NCBI GenBank assembly: GCA_018334055.1
Contig: JAGXSS010000054.1
Span: forward strand, 1-35,901
DNA: 35,901 nucleotides
Direction of reading: 5' to 3'
From: Peptococcaceae bacterium
Lineage (GTDB): Bacteria > Bacillota > UBA994
Both the position numbers and the translations under genes were made by a program. The notes under the pieces are model-generated. The model searched no databases and was not told the DNA's origin. It worked only from the letters and a program-made list of their open reading frames with translations. Below, piece after piece: positions 23,307-31,553 of this stretch. Within the stretch, counting starts at the first letter, position 1; the number at the start of each line of letters is the position of its first letter.

Positions 23307-24311
23307 TTGCGTGGTGCGTTAGCAGTCCTTCTGTGTTTTTTCGTGGCCGTCATGCCCGTGGGTGAGTCTACGTCTTACGCGCCGGTAGTCGATGCGGTGC
23401 CGGGCGAAAGAGTGAGCACTCGCCCGCTCAACCTGCAAATTAATGTAGATAGGGTGTATAGCGTAGGCTTGCTCTATGATCACTTGGGGAAGCTGGCCGA
23501 GGCCTACCCCCATCTCAAGGTCGATCGTCTGGCTAACTCTACCTTTGGCAGCCCAATCTATGCGGTGGTGCTAGGGAGCGGACCGCAGACGGTGATGATT
23601 ACCGCCGGCATGCATGGCTGGGAGTGGGTAACGAGCTACCTAGTGATGCGAGAATTGGCGGCGCTGCTTTATCAGCAGGCGACTGGGGTGCCAGAAGCCG
23701 TGCGGGTCCTTGCCGACTATCGTTTGGTGTTCTTGCCGCTCGTGAATCCCGACGGCATGCGCATTGCCCAAGGCGAGCGCCGACCCTTGGTGGGCGATTT
23801 TTGGGGGCTAGACATCAGGGACTGGAAGGCCAATGCGTGGGGGGTGGACATTAACCGCAACTTCCCCCATGGCTTTGCCGAGATGAGTCGCCACTTGCCA
23901 AGGACACCCGGGCCGGAGTTCCACCCGGGGAGGGCCCCAGCCAGCGAGCGGGAGACGCAAGCGGTTATGTTGGCCATTGCCACGTACAAGCCCGACATTC
24001 TTTACGATTTTCACTCTTCCGGCAACGTGATTTTTTGGCACTACAATCAGACTGAACATCTGGAGCGCGACCGTTCCCTGGCCCGCCGGGTGGCTGGAGC
24101 ACTAGGTTTTGCTGTTAGTGATGACCTCGACATGGCTATTGGGGCGCATCTTAAGGATTACTTCATCGGCACCTATAAGCGGCCGGCCTTCATTGTGGAA
24201 ATAGGCACTTTTCAAAATCGCCATCAGATCCACCTTGAACTGACGGATCTCTATCGCCGCTTTGCTAACTTCACTTGGCGACTTGCCCCTCTGACGCCGG
24301 AGTCGCCTTAA
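23307..24311 (+). CDS. Secreted M14 family zinc carboxypeptidase-like peptidase
   Basis: M14 peptidases remove C-terminal residues; bacterial relatives also cleave the gamma-D-Glu-diaminopimelate bond of peptidoglycan. Zinc ligands are seen in GMHGWEW (H-x2-E) and the later histidine in YDFHSSGN. GVDINRNFPHG supplies the substrate-binding Asn-Arg pair, and FIVEIGTF the catalytic glutamate. A signal peptide of about 25 residues (RGALAVLLCFFVAVMPVG) points to export. TTG at 23307 has GGGAGG eight bases upstream. ATG at 23286 or 23301 is also possible but poorly spaced. The amidase gene begins 26 bp after its stop, so the two likely form a cell-wall hydrolase operon. Confidence 0.9.
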   Translation: MRGALAVLLCFFVAVMPVGESTSYAPVVDAVPGERVSTRPLNLQINVDRVYSVGLLYDHLGKLAEAYPHLKVDRLANSTFGSPIYAVVLGSGPQTVMITAGMHGWEWVTSYLVMRELAALLYQQATGVPEAVRVLADYRLVFLPLVNPDGMRIAQGERRPLVGDFWGLDIRDWKANAWGVDINRNFPHGFAEMSRHLPRTPGPEFHPGRAPASERETQAVMLAIATYKPDILYDFHSSGNVIFWHYNQTEHLERDRSLARRVAGALGFAVSDDLDMAIGAHLKDYFIGTYKRPAFIVEIGTFQNRHQIHLELTDLYRRFANFTWRLAPLTPESP

Positions 24312-24337
24312 TTGCAGTTACAGAATGGAGGAATAAA

Positions 24338-25810
24338 ATGAAGCGCCTAATCGCCTTGATCACTGTTTTGATAATCGTGACCCTTGTATCTTCGGCTTGG
24401 GCTGCCACCCCGGGGGTGGTCAGCACGGCTATGCTCAATTTGCGTAGCGGACCCGGACAGGCTTTTCAGGTGGTGGCCACTCTCCCTCTGGCCACACCGC
24501 TGGTTGTACTCGCGGAGTCGGGAGACTGGAAACAGGTAATGACGACCACCGGCAGGACGGGTTGGGTTTTTGGTCAGTTCGTAGCCGATGAGCCTGGCTT
24601 TGTGGCCGAGCCGCGGAACGTGTCTGTCCGTGTGGCCTCTCTTAATGTGCGCCAAGGGCCGGCTACCTCCTACCCGGTGCTGGGCACGGTGCGCGAAGGT
24701 CAACTCCTTGCGGTGACCGGGCATATGGGCAGTTGGCTCCAGGTACGCACGGCGGGCGGTCTGGGTTTTGTCCACGCTGATTTTGTCGCCTCGGTCGTAG
24801 AACCTGACCAAGATGTCAGCGTGCCCCTAGCGAAGGTCAATGTTAGCTTGCTCAACTTGCGCAGTGGGGCCGGCACGCAATTTCCGGTAATCGCCAGGCT
24901 CACGCGCGGCACGCCGGTGGCCGTCTTAAGTGAGGACACTTGGGCGCGGGTACTATTAGAAAACGGGGCAATCGGCTTTGTCGCGCGCGAATTTCTCTCC
25001 CCGGTCGATGGACAGGCCTTGGCCCGCATCGGTGCTGAATTAGTCAATCAGCGCAGTGGCCCAGGCACCACTTTCCCCGTACTCACTGCTCACCCGCGGG
25101 GCCAGACTGTTGCCATTACGGGGTTAAGCGGCGATTGGGTCCAAGTTAATGGTAGGGCCGGATCAGGATTTATTCTGGGTAGCCTCTTGGTGTTTTCTTT
25201 TGCCACGGGGGAAGAAGATGCCCTTCCGCCAACGCCTAATCTAGGTGCGGGCCTGTCTCGTTTCACTGTGGTCATCGACCCCGGGCACGGCGGCAGAGAC
25301 CCGGGAGCCATAGCGGCGAGTGGGCTACGGGAGAGCGATGTAAACTTAACCATGTCGCACAAGCTGCGAACCAAGTTAGAAGCCGCGGGCGCTACAGTCA
25401 TCATGACGCGCTCTACCGATGTGGGTCTCACCCTGGCCGAGAGGGTGGCTATCGCCAACGGTTCCGGCGCCGACCTCTTGGTGAGCATCCATAACAATGC
25501 GCACACCAACCCCCAAATTTCGGGTACGCAGACTTTTCATGGTGTAACCGAAGGTAGCTTCTCTCTGGGGCTTGGGGTGCATCGCCGCTTAGTGGCACTG
25601 GGTCTTAACGATAGGGGGGTGCTCACGGCCAACTTTGCCGTGTTGCAGCGCACCACCGTCCCGGCCATCCTCACCGAAACCGCCTTTCTCTCGAACCCCC
25701 AAAATGCGGGCCTCCTAGCGCAAGAATGGTTTCTCGACCAAGCAGTGGCAGCTCATTTTGAGGCCATTAGAGAATGGCTGCTCGGCACGCGCCGCGCGAG
25801 AACGGACTAG
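24338..25810 (+). CDS. N-acetylmuramoyl-L-alanine amidase with four SH3b repeats
   Basis: This exported enzyme cleaves the amide bond between MurNAc and the stem peptide of peptidoglycan. After a signal peptide (KRLIALITVLIIVTLVSSAWA) come four SH3b modules, each with an LNxRxGP-type core (LNLRSGPG, LNVRQGPA, LNLRSGAG, VNQRSGPG). SH3b domains bind the wall. The C-terminal Amidase_3 domain shows IDPGHGGRDPGA, the glutamate in GLRESDVNL, SIHNNAH and ILTETAFLSN, which are all zinc and catalytic positions. ATG at 24338 follows GGAGG and gives 490 residues. A strong bidirectional terminator follows at 25831. It likely works with the M14 peptidase just upstream in wall or spore remodelling. Confidence 0.95.
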   Translation: MKRLIALITVLIIVTLVSSAWAATPGVVSTAMLNLRSGPGQAFQVVATLPLATPLVVLAESGDWKQVMTTTGRTGWVFGQFVADEPGFVAEPRNVSVRVASLNVRQGPATSYPVLGTVREGQLLAVTGHMGSWLQVRTAGGLGFVHADFVASVVEPDQDVSVPLAKVNVSLLNLRSGAGTQFPVIARLTRGTPVAVLSEDTWARVLLENGAIGFVAREFLSPVDGQALARIGAELVNQRSGPGTTFPVLTAHPRGQTVAITGLSGDWVQVNGRAGSGFILGSLLVFSFATGEEDALPPTPNLGAGLSRFTVVIDPGHGGRDPGAIAASGLRESDVNLTMSHKLRTKLEAAGATVIMTRSTDVGLTLAERVAIANGSGADLLVSIHNNAHTNPQISGTQTFHGVTEGSFSLGLGVHRRLVALGLNDRGVLTANFAVLQRTTVPAILTETAFLSNPQNAGLLAQEWFLDQAVAAHFEAIREWLLGTRRARTD

Positions 25811-25830
25811 GAAGCCCTCGTGGGACATAG

Positions 25831-25860
25831 AAAAAGACCGACTACCTAGTCGGTCTTTTT
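25831..25860. terminator. Bidirectional intrinsic terminator
   Basis: A perfect 13-bp stem (AAAAAGACCGACT, loop ACCT, AGTCGGTCTTTTT) with T-runs on both strands ends the amidase transcript and, on the other strand, overlaps the last codons and stop of the 35-residue gene. Confidence 0.9.
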
Positions 25861-25949
25861 CCTTTTTGTCCGGTTGTTGCCTGGGGTTGTACCTTGTCCA
25901 TTTTCAACTGCTTACCTATTTTAAAAATCTTCTTGCACTTTGCACCCAT
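25842..25949 (-). CDS. Basic 35-residue microprotein
   Basis: The frame starts at ATG 25949 with GGGGAGGTG six bases upstream and ends in TAG at 25842. The product begins MGAKCKKIFKIGKQLK, has eleven lysines or arginines, and a possible amphipathic helix at the start. There is one cysteine and no signal peptide or membrane span. The stop codon lies inside the terminator hairpin, so any transcript would end directly at the gene. I do not recognise a family. The neighbours are the amidase (convergent) and a DMT-type transporter (divergent). Confidence 0.5.
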   Translation of the reverse strand: MGAKCKKIFKIGKQLKMDKVQPQATTGQKGKRPTR

Positions 25950-26056
25950 CTTGACCACCTCCCCGAAGATTATAACATGCAGCAGCCCTAAGCGCATAGC
26001 GGCATGCATTGCGGAAGGAGGTGTGAGCAAGACTACGGGGTAGACAAAGGGGCGAG

Positions 26057-26506
26057 GTGGTTAACTTGGGCATTTTCGGCGCAGTAATGGCTTTTTTCTC
26101 GGGGGTCTTGATGGCGGTACAGGGGAGTATGAATGCCGGGCTCGGCAAGCATGTCGGCGTGATCAGAGCGACCTTGGTGGTGCACTTGGTAGGTTCGCTG
26201 GTGGCCTTGGTCCTAGTCTTTTTGCCCTTTCTGCGCACGCCCATGTCGCGGAAGTGGCTTGAAGTGTCATGGGTATACTACCTTGGAGGGATACTTGGGG
26301 TGGGGATTATCTACTTGGTGGCGGTGAGTATTCCGAAGCTCGGCGTAGCGGTGGCGACCACCCTCATTATCGTCGGTCAGGTGGGCACTGCCCTTATCAT
26401 CGACCACCTCGGCCTTTTTGGTCTTCTGCGCGTGCAGTTTACTTGGCAGAAGGGCATAGGGGTGCTCCTGCTCGCTGCCGGTGCCTTGCTACTGCTGAAA
26501 AAATAA
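26057..26506 (+). CDS. DUF606/YdcZ-type small DMT transporter
   Basis: This 149-residue membrane protein has about five hydrophobic spans and matches the YdcZ/DUF606 family of drug/metabolite-superfamily proteins. FFSGVLMAVQGSMNAGLGKH near the start and TTLIIVGQVGTALIIDHLG in the middle are typical. Members often come as pairs forming a heterodimer; no partner gene is adjacent. GTG at 26057 and TTG at 26066 are both plausible starts, each with a purine-rich upstream site. Substrate unknown. Confidence 0.88.
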   Translation: MVNLGIFGAVMAFFSGVLMAVQGSMNAGLGKHVGVIRATLVVHLVGSLVALVLVFLPFLRTPMSRKWLEVSWVYYLGGILGVGIIYLVAVSIPKLGVAVATTLIIVGQVGTALIIDHLGLFGLLRVQFTWQKGIGVLLLAAGALLLLKK

Positions 26507-26600
26507 AAGCTGAGTAGCGTTTTCGTTGTAAGAATTGTAATATAGGTTTAACGCTCGAACTTTGCAGTCGGGACGCTTACAGTGCCTAAGGAGGGTTCGT

Positions 26601-26801
26601 ATGCTCAGTGAAGAAAAACTTGCCCGTCTCAATGCCTTGGCCAAGAAAAAACGCGAAATCGGGCTATCCCCTGAGGAACAAAGCGAGCAGGGGCAGTTGC
26701 GCGAGCAGTATTTGGCCGCTTTTCGCGGTCGTTTTGCGGCGCAACTGGAAGATTTGGGCCTAGAAAAGGTGCAGAAGGACTGCCCATGCTGCAAGCACTA
26801 G
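26601..26801 (+). CDS. DUF896 (YnzC-like) protein
   Basis: This 66-residue protein fits DUF896: LARLNALAKKKREIGLSPEE at the N-terminus and LREQYLAAFRGRF in the second helix. The structure of the family is a three-helix hairpin. In B. subtilis YnzC is encoded near sulA-like yneA and its role is unclear. The C-terminal CPCC is unusual for the family and may bind metal. ATG follows AAGGAGGG. Its stop overlaps the stop of the convergent DppA gene by sharing CTAG. Confidence 0.9.
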   Translation: MLSEEKLARLNALAKKKREIGLSPEEQSEQGQLREQYLAAFRGRFAAQLEDLGLEKVQKDCPCCKH

Positions 26802-27613
26802 TTCTTGGAGGCTAGGGTTATCATGGCCCGCAGACCCTGAAAAGCGGTGACATAATCCTCCGCCGTGTACTCGACGGTGCGCCCGTCAAGGCGCTTTGAG
26901 TGGGGAAGAAAGCTAGCGGCATCGGCCATGCCGGAATTAAGTAGCTCTAAGCGCATGGTGACCGGGGCGGAGAACGTGAGCGTCTCTATGCTAGACAGTC
27001 TTTGCACGGCCCGTTCGGCCTGTTGCTTGATAAGTGAGGTGGCTTTTTCAGGGTGCAGGTTTTTCGCGCTGTAGCGGGTTACCGCCTCTTTGACGATGGC
27101 GACCTCAGTGCCCTTGATGAGCGCCTGGGCCTCGCCGGCTGCGTCACTGTCGCCGCTCACTAAGATTACCGGCACACCAAAATGTCCCGCTAGGCCGGCG
27201 TTGATGCCGATTTCGCCGCAGAGCACACCGTTGACCCATACATTGCTCACCACGCCTCCGCTGATGGTGTGGGCGAGGACGCCGGCGGCATGCATGCGGG
27301 AGTGGTAGCCGATGAACATCGCAGCGGCACAGCTCGTATCGACGCCCTCCATCATCATGAGGGGTTTGGGTGTGCCGAGGATGACCAGCGCCACTGGGTG
27401 CAGGTCTTTTGGGATGAGGTTGTTCATGCCGCCGTGACTGTCGTTGACAATAATCTCGGTGGCGCCGGCGGCCAGTGCGCCTTGAATAGCCGCATTGACT
27501 TCTGCCGTCATCTGTCGGCATGCTTCGCTATAGTCCTTGCCGGTCGGTCCGGTGCTGTCGCTGTTGACCACACCGGAGATGCCCTCAATATCGACACTGA
27601 TAAAAATCTTCAA
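26798..27613 (-). CDS. D-aminopeptidase, M55 family (DppA)
   Basis: DppA of B. subtilis is a zinc D-aminopeptidase, a decameric self-compartmentalising enzyme that releases D-amino acids such as D-Ala from peptides. The zinc ligands known in DppA line up here: D8 and E10 (SVDIEGISG), H60 (NDSHGGMN), H104 (IGYHSRMH) and E134 (LCGEIG), with the catalytic histidine at H115. TTG at 27613 follows AGGAGGG seven bases upstream and starts at KIFISVDIEG, the family's usual start, for 271 residues. The longer frame to 27673 has no such support. The gene stands alone, not in a dpp transport operon, so a recycling role is inference. Confidence 0.94.
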   Translation of the reverse strand: MKIFISVDIEGISGVVNSDSTGPTGKDYSEACRQMTAEVNAAIQGALAAGATEIIVNDSHGGMNNLIPKDLHPVALVILGTPKPLMMMEGVDTSCAAAMFIGYHSRMHAAGVLAHTISGGVVSNVWVNGVLCGEIGINAGLAGHFGVPVILVSGDSDAAGEAQALIKGTEVAIVKEAVTRYSAKNLHPEKATSLIKQQAERAVQRLSSIETLTFSAPVTMRLELLNSGMADAASFLPHSKRLDGRTVEYTAEDYVTAFQGLRAMITLASKN

Positions 27614-27713
27614 CTGTAGCCCTCCTGTAAGTATATTTCGGTTGCCTATATGTTTCGACACTGTCCGGCACATTCCTGCCGGGCGGGCAAGGGAAGAAAG
27701 AGGGGCGAGCTAG

Positions 27714-28937
27714 GTGAGAATTAGGGACCCTATCCATGGCGATATTGTTATCGACCAAGTGGCGAAAGGGCTACTAGATACCAAGGCGCTGCAGCGCTTG
27801 CGGGGCGTTAAGCAGCTTGGTCTGACGCACTACGTCTACCCGGGTTGTGTGCATACACGCTTTGACCATAGTCTGGGCGCCTACCACATGGCGCGGCGTC
27901 TGTACCAAGGTGTGGCCGAAAACCCTTGCCCCACCGAATTGCTGGCGGTAGGTTGTGCCGCTTTGCTGCATGATGTGGGGCATATGCCTTTTGGGCACAC
28001 CCTCGAAGAAGAGTTTTCCCTTTTCGCGAAACACGATTCCAAGGCGCGTCTGGCACGGGTCTTAAGTGACACCGAGGTGATGGCTATTCTTTCTCGTGCC
28101 GGTCTCTACGGCCAAGTTGCGGACATCTTACTCGAAACATTGCCTGGGGCAGAATCTTATCTTAGCGAGATAATAAAAGGCACTATCGATGCCGATGTCC
28201 TAGACTACCTGCGCCGTGATGCCTACTTTGCCGGCCTCGTGCATGATTATGATGACCGAGTCTTGGATAATTTTTCTGTTAGAGATGGACGCTTGGTGTA
28301 CCGTTTAGTGCATAAGGGCCTTGACCGCCCCGATGCCCGCTCGGAGTTAGTGCATCTTTTGCGACTAAGGTACTACTTGACCGAGAGGCTTTACTATCAC
28401 CATGCCAAGTTAGCCGCCGGAACTATGTTGGCCAAAATGGTAGAGAGGGCGGGCTTTACCGAAGGGGAACTTTTGGCTCTCACCGACGAGGGGCTCTTGA
28501 CGCAATGTCTCAGTCGGGCAACGGAGCGCCACGATACTGCTCTCTGGGCCTTAGCCGATAATCTACGTTGGCGGCGCCTCTATAAGCGCGCCTTCGTTCA
28601 GGTTGCCGATGACGCGCTCGCACTGCTATGGCAACGAAGGCGCTATTATGAAGGGGTTATTGCCGAGGCGGTGGGACTTGACCCGACAGAGGTAGGAATT
28701 TATCTAGGGCCACGCGGGGTGCTAAAAGAGGCAGAGGTCACTGTGCTGACTAAACGCGGCAGTGAGCCCCTCGCGCTAGAGGAGAGCGGCGACATTGCGG
28801 CCTTGGCTCGTCAATATGCGGCACTGGCGAGATTTTATGTCTTTGCCCCCCCCGATAAAACGCAACAAGTGCGCCTGGTGGTGGAGAATATGCTGGGTAG
28901 GCCCAGCGAGTACCGCAAAGATTTAATGAGTTTGTAA
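27714..28937 (+). CDS. HD superfamily phosphohydrolase (dGTPase/SAMHD1-like)
   Basis: This 407-residue protein starts with IRDPIHGDIVID, then LQRLRGVKQLGLTHYVYPG and HTRFDHSLGAYHMA, then the metal-binding LLHDVGHMPFGH at about 84-95, and a later aspartate region (DADVLDYLRRDAYF). This set is typical of COG1078 HD phosphohydrolases, relatives of dNTP triphosphohydrolases and SAMHD1. The substrate may be dNTPs or other nucleotides. GTG at 27714 is the start, with AGGGGCGAG upstream. It precedes the first GerMN lipoprotein by 49 bp. Confidence 0.9.
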   Translation: MRIRDPIHGDIVIDQVAKGLLDTKALQRLRGVKQLGLTHYVYPGCVHTRFDHSLGAYHMARRLYQGVAENPCPTELLAVGCAALLHDVGHMPFGHTLEEEFSLFAKHDSKARLARVLSDTEVMAILSRAGLYGQVADILLETLPGAESYLSEIIKGTIDADVLDYLRRDAYFAGLVHDYDDRVLDNFSVRDGRLVYRLVHKGLDRPDARSELVHLLRLRYYLTERLYYHHAKLAAGTMLAKMVERAGFTEGELLALTDEGLLTQCLSRATERHDTALWALADNLRWRRLYKRAFVQVADDALALLWQRRRYYEGVIAEAVGLDPTEVGIYLGPRGVLKEAEVTVLTKRGSEPLALEESGDIAALARQYAALARFYVFAPPDKTQQVRLVVENMLGRPSEYRKDLMSL

Positions 28938-28945
28938 CAAGATGA

Positions 28946-28976
28946 CCCTGTCCTTAGCGGTATACTAAGAGCAGGG
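28946..28976 (+). promoter_or_regulatory. Hairpin upstream of the first GerMN gene
   Basis: CCCTG-TC-CTTAG pairs with CTAAG-AG-CAGGG across a 7-nt loop that contains TATA. It ends just before the purine-rich site GGGGTGTAAGG of the GerMN gene, so it could limit access to it or act as a weak terminator. There is no T-run. Confidence 0.35.
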
Positions 28977-28986
28977 GGGTGTAAGG

Positions 28987-29955
28987 ATGCGCGCGTGGAT
29001 GAAGATGTTTGTGGTATTACTCCTAGCGCTCTTTATGGCCACCGGCTGCGTCAATGTCGCCCGCCGGGGCACGGATGCGCCTATCGCACCCGTCGCTACT
29101 TCCTACACCACCGATGGGAACGCACCTTTTGTCAGTGTATTTGTCGTGCACCAGGCGAGCTCGCACCTTGTCCCGGTGAGCGTGAGCCGCAAACTAGACG
29201 GGTCATCACCAGTCGAGCAAGTGGTATCCCTTATAAATGGCGGACTTGTTTCGCCGGGGTTTCGTCTGCCTGGAGGTCCCGAGGCCCGCATTGTCGGTGC
29301 TTCTCTTCAAGGCAACACTTTAGAGGTGGAGATGACCGGGGCATTTCAAGCCTGGGTATCGCGCAATCAGGCTGAGCAGCGCACCTTCATTGGCGCAGTG
29401 GTCCTCACCTTGACGACGTTCGCTGATGTTGACGCTGTGCGCTTGGTGATCGCCGGTCGTCCCGTACAGGGCGTGGTCGGCGGGTTTAACTTGAGCCATC
29501 CGCTAGCGCGACCATCCGCAATTAATTCTGTGCAATTGGCGGAGCCCCATGTGGTGCTTTACGCCAGAATGCCGGATAGAGATTTGCTCGTGCCGATTAC
29601 GGTGCCCGTGCCGCGGCGCGAGCCGGCCATGGCCCTTCAAGCTTTGCTCAACCTCCCGCCTAGTGACGGACTTGTCTCGCCGGTGCCGCGTGGTGTACAA
29701 TTCCGAGGTATCAGCGTGGAAAACGGTGTAGCCGTAGTCAACCTAGACAAGACAGTGGTCAATCTTTTTCTGCGGGGAGCCTTTCACGAGCAAATTGTCG
29801 TGGATGCCTTGGTGCAGACCTTGCTTGAGTTCCCGCAGGTTAAAAAGGTGCAGTTCTTAGTCGATGGGCGGGTGCTCGGCCCCCTGAGCGCGAACATCGA
29901 TTTAAGTGCCCCCATCGGTAGGACTCCCATTAACCACATTGTGCTCCCCCAATAG
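28987..29955 (+). CDS. Lipoprotein with two GerMN domains
   Basis: The 322-residue protein has a lipoprotein signal (VVLLLALFMATGC) with lipid-modified Cys at residue 21, then two GerMN domains. Each shows the pattern of a conserved hydrophobic strand followed by NG or LSxGV-like turns (for example VVSLINGGLVSPGF and VVNLDKTVVNLFL). GerM of B. subtilis is a spore-germination and sporulation lipoprotein in the engulfment channel. This is the second GerM-like gene in the window; the one at 31554 sits in the classic GerM cluster, so this is probably a paralogue. A strong terminator follows. Confidence 0.87.
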   Translation: MRAWMKMFVVLLLALFMATGCVNVARRGTDAPIAPVATSYTTDGNAPFVSVFVVHQASSHLVPVSVSRKLDGSSPVEQVVSLINGGLVSPGFRLPGGPEARIVGASLQGNTLEVEMTGAFQAWVSRNQAEQRTFIGAVVLTLTTFADVDAVRLVIAGRPVQGVVGGFNLSHPLARPSAINSVQLAEPHVVLYARMPDRDLLVPITVPVPRREPAMALQALLNLPPSDGLVSPVPRGVQFRGISVENGVAVVNLDKTVVNLFLRGAFHEQIVVDALVQTLLEFPQVKKVQFLVDGRVLGPLSANIDLSAPIGRTPINHIVLPQ

Positions 29956-29966
29956 GATTGGTGTTG

Positions 29967-29993
29967 CTGCCCCGCTGCCTGGGGGCAGTTTTT
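29967..29993 (+). terminator. Intrinsic terminator after the first GerMN gene
   Basis: CTGCCCC and GGGGCAG pair around an 8-nt loop and are followed by TTTTT (29989-29993), 12 bases after the stop codon. Confidence 0.85.
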
Positions 29994-30034
29994 GTGTCGT
30001 TTTCAGAATACAGGTTTAAAGATTGGCGGATGCC

Positions 30035-30062
30035 TTGACGCCTTGTTCCGTTATGGTAGAAT
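30035..30062 (+). promoter_or_regulatory. Sigma-A-type promoter upstream of the MarR gene
   Basis: TTGACG (30035-30040), a 16-base spacer and TAGAAT (30057-30062) lie 80 bp before the MarR start. An imperfect dyad (ACATATAGT / TGCATGT) near 30079-30095 could be its operator, but that is speculative. Confidence 0.55.
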
Positions 30063-30141
30063 TATCTCGTGCTACATTAACATATAGTTGCATGTGTTCG
30101 AGCTGTACGTGGTTGAGACATAGAGCGAGAGGGGTGATCAG

Positions 30142-30597
30142 GTGGTAACCAGCCAGATTTCTGCAGAGAGTGTCGAGGATGTTGAGCGGCTTTTGCGCAC
30201 TGTCGGTCAAATCATTAAGAAACGCGGGCGGGAGATATTATCCGACTTTGAGATTACTCCGCCCCAATTTGACGCCTTGCTCATCCTCATCCAGAACGGG
30301 GTGCTGACCATTGGTGAGTTGGGCGAAAAAATGTACCTCGCCTGCAGTACGGCCACCGATCTAGTAGATCGCATGGAGCGCAATGGACTCGTGATAAGGG
30401 AGAGAGACAATCTTGATCGGCGCGTCATCCGTTTGCGGGTTCTCGACCGCGGTCACCAAATGTTAGCCGAGGTCATGGCGGCGCGGAAGCGCTACTTGGC
30501 GGATGTCTTGGTGAAAGTTTCGCCTGAGGAAAATAGGGCTATGATTATGGCGCTTACGCATTTGTCGGAATTGATGGCTCAAGAAGAGGTAAGTTAG
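30142..30597 (+). CDS. MarR family transcriptional regulator
   Basis: The 151-residue protein has the winged helix of MarR: PPQFDALLILIQNGVLTIGELGEKMYLACSTATDLVDRMERNGLV covers the recognition helix, and RDNLDRRVIRLRVLDRG the wing. MarR proteins are dimeric repressors of efflux or stress genes. In B. subtilis the equivalent gene is ysmB, upstream of racE. GTG at 30142 follows AGGGGTGA. A hairpin terminator just downstream separates it from murI. Confidence 0.93.
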   Translation: MVTSQISAESVEDVERLLRTVGQIIKKRGREILSDFEITPPQFDALLILIQNGVLTIGELGEKMYLACSTATDLVDRMERNGLVIRERDNLDRRVIRLRVLDRGHQMLAEVMAARKRYLADVLVKVSPEENRAMIMALTHLSELMAQEEVS

Positions 30598-30603
30598 GGC
30601 TTG

Positions 30604-30624
30604 ACCTGCGCGAGCAGGTTTTTT
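30604..30624 (+). terminator. Intrinsic terminator between MarR and murI
   Basis: ACCTGC and GCAGGT form a 6-bp stem with a GCGA tetraloop, followed by a T6 tract. It lies seven bases after the MarR stop. Confidence 0.8.
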
Positions 30625-30690
30625 GCTTATTGAGACCACCTCCTTGTGGGTAGCATAAGATACTGTACTGACAACGAAGGGGTGGCTTGT

Positions 30691-31497
30691 TTGACCATCG
30701 GACTGTTCGATTCGGGCGTTGGCGGCTTGTCGGTTCTCAGGAGAGTGCGGGACCTGAAAATCAGTGAAGACTGCCTCTATTTTGCCGACACTTTGCACAT
30801 GCCTTACGGGTCTAGGAGTAGCACTGAACTAAGAGAAATTGTCTTCGCCATTTGCGACTTCCTTGTGGCCGAGGGCTGCCGGCTTATTGTCATGGCCTGC
30901 AACACATCGTCGGCCTTGGTTTTGCCTCAAGCGCGCGCGAGGTATAAAGTGCCTCTCATTGGCGTCCTCGAGCCTGGCGCGAGGGCGGCGGCAGAAGTAT
31001 CCCGTACCGGTGCCATTGGGGTGTGGGCCACGCTCGCCACCACAAGGTCGCAGGCCTACGAGAAAAGCATCCTTGCCTATCGACCCGAAGCGAGGGTGTA
31101 CACACATGCTTGTGTAGAGCTGGCTCCGCTCGTAGAGCAGGGTGAACTTTGCGGACCAATAGTCGAGCAAGCTCTAGCTGCCTGTCTTCTGCCACTCTTA
31201 GAGCAGGATGTAGACACCTTGGTCCTCGGGTGCACGCATTATCCCTTCTTGCTCGAAGCGCTCACTCCCCTCTTGCCGCCCGGTGTGGCTGTGGTCGACC
31301 CGGCTTACCAGGCGGCCGCAGCCGTGGCCGGCCACTCTACCGAAATTCACCGCGGTCAGGGGCACACTACCTGTTTGGTTTCTGGGTCGGGGGATAATTT
31401 TCTCCGCGTGGCGCGCGGCCTGTGGCCGGATATCGGGGAGACTAAAGAGGTGCGGTTCGCGAGGGGTAGTGAAGGCTTGCGTGTAGAGATGTCATAA
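30691..31497 (+). CDS. murI: Glutamate racemase
   Basis: MurI makes D-glutamate for peptidoglycan. The motifs FDSGVGGLSVL at residues 6-16, MACNTSSAL with catalytic C70, and LGCTHYPFL with catalytic C181 are all present; the 268-residue length is typical. TTG at 30691 follows AAGGGGTGG five bases upstream and gives a start at TIGLFDSGVGG. The longer frame from 30646 has no support. It corresponds to racE in the B. subtilis ysmB-racE-gerM-rph cluster, supporting a vertically kept block. Confidence 0.96.
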   Translation: MTIGLFDSGVGGLSVLRRVRDLKISEDCLYFADTLHMPYGSRSSTELREIVFAICDFLVAEGCRLIVMACNTSSALVLPQARARYKVPLIGVLEPGARAAAEVSRTGAIGVWATLATTRSQAYEKSILAYRPEARVYTHACVELAPLVEQGELCGPIVEQALAACLLPLLEQDVDTLVLGCTHYPFLLEALTPLLPPGVAVVDPAYQAAAAVAGHSTEIHRGQGHTTCLVSGSGDNFLRVARGLWPDIGETKEVRFARGSEGLRVEMS

Positions 31498-31553
31498 GTT
31501 CTTTGGGCTTCACATATCGATGTAAGGAAACTTACTCGAGGAGGGGGTGCCCA

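Noticed and set aside
18567-28957. CCCTGTCCTTAG shared by 18567 and 28946
   Set aside because: Only 12 bp are shared, with different flanks and no common structure, so chance is a sufficient explanation.
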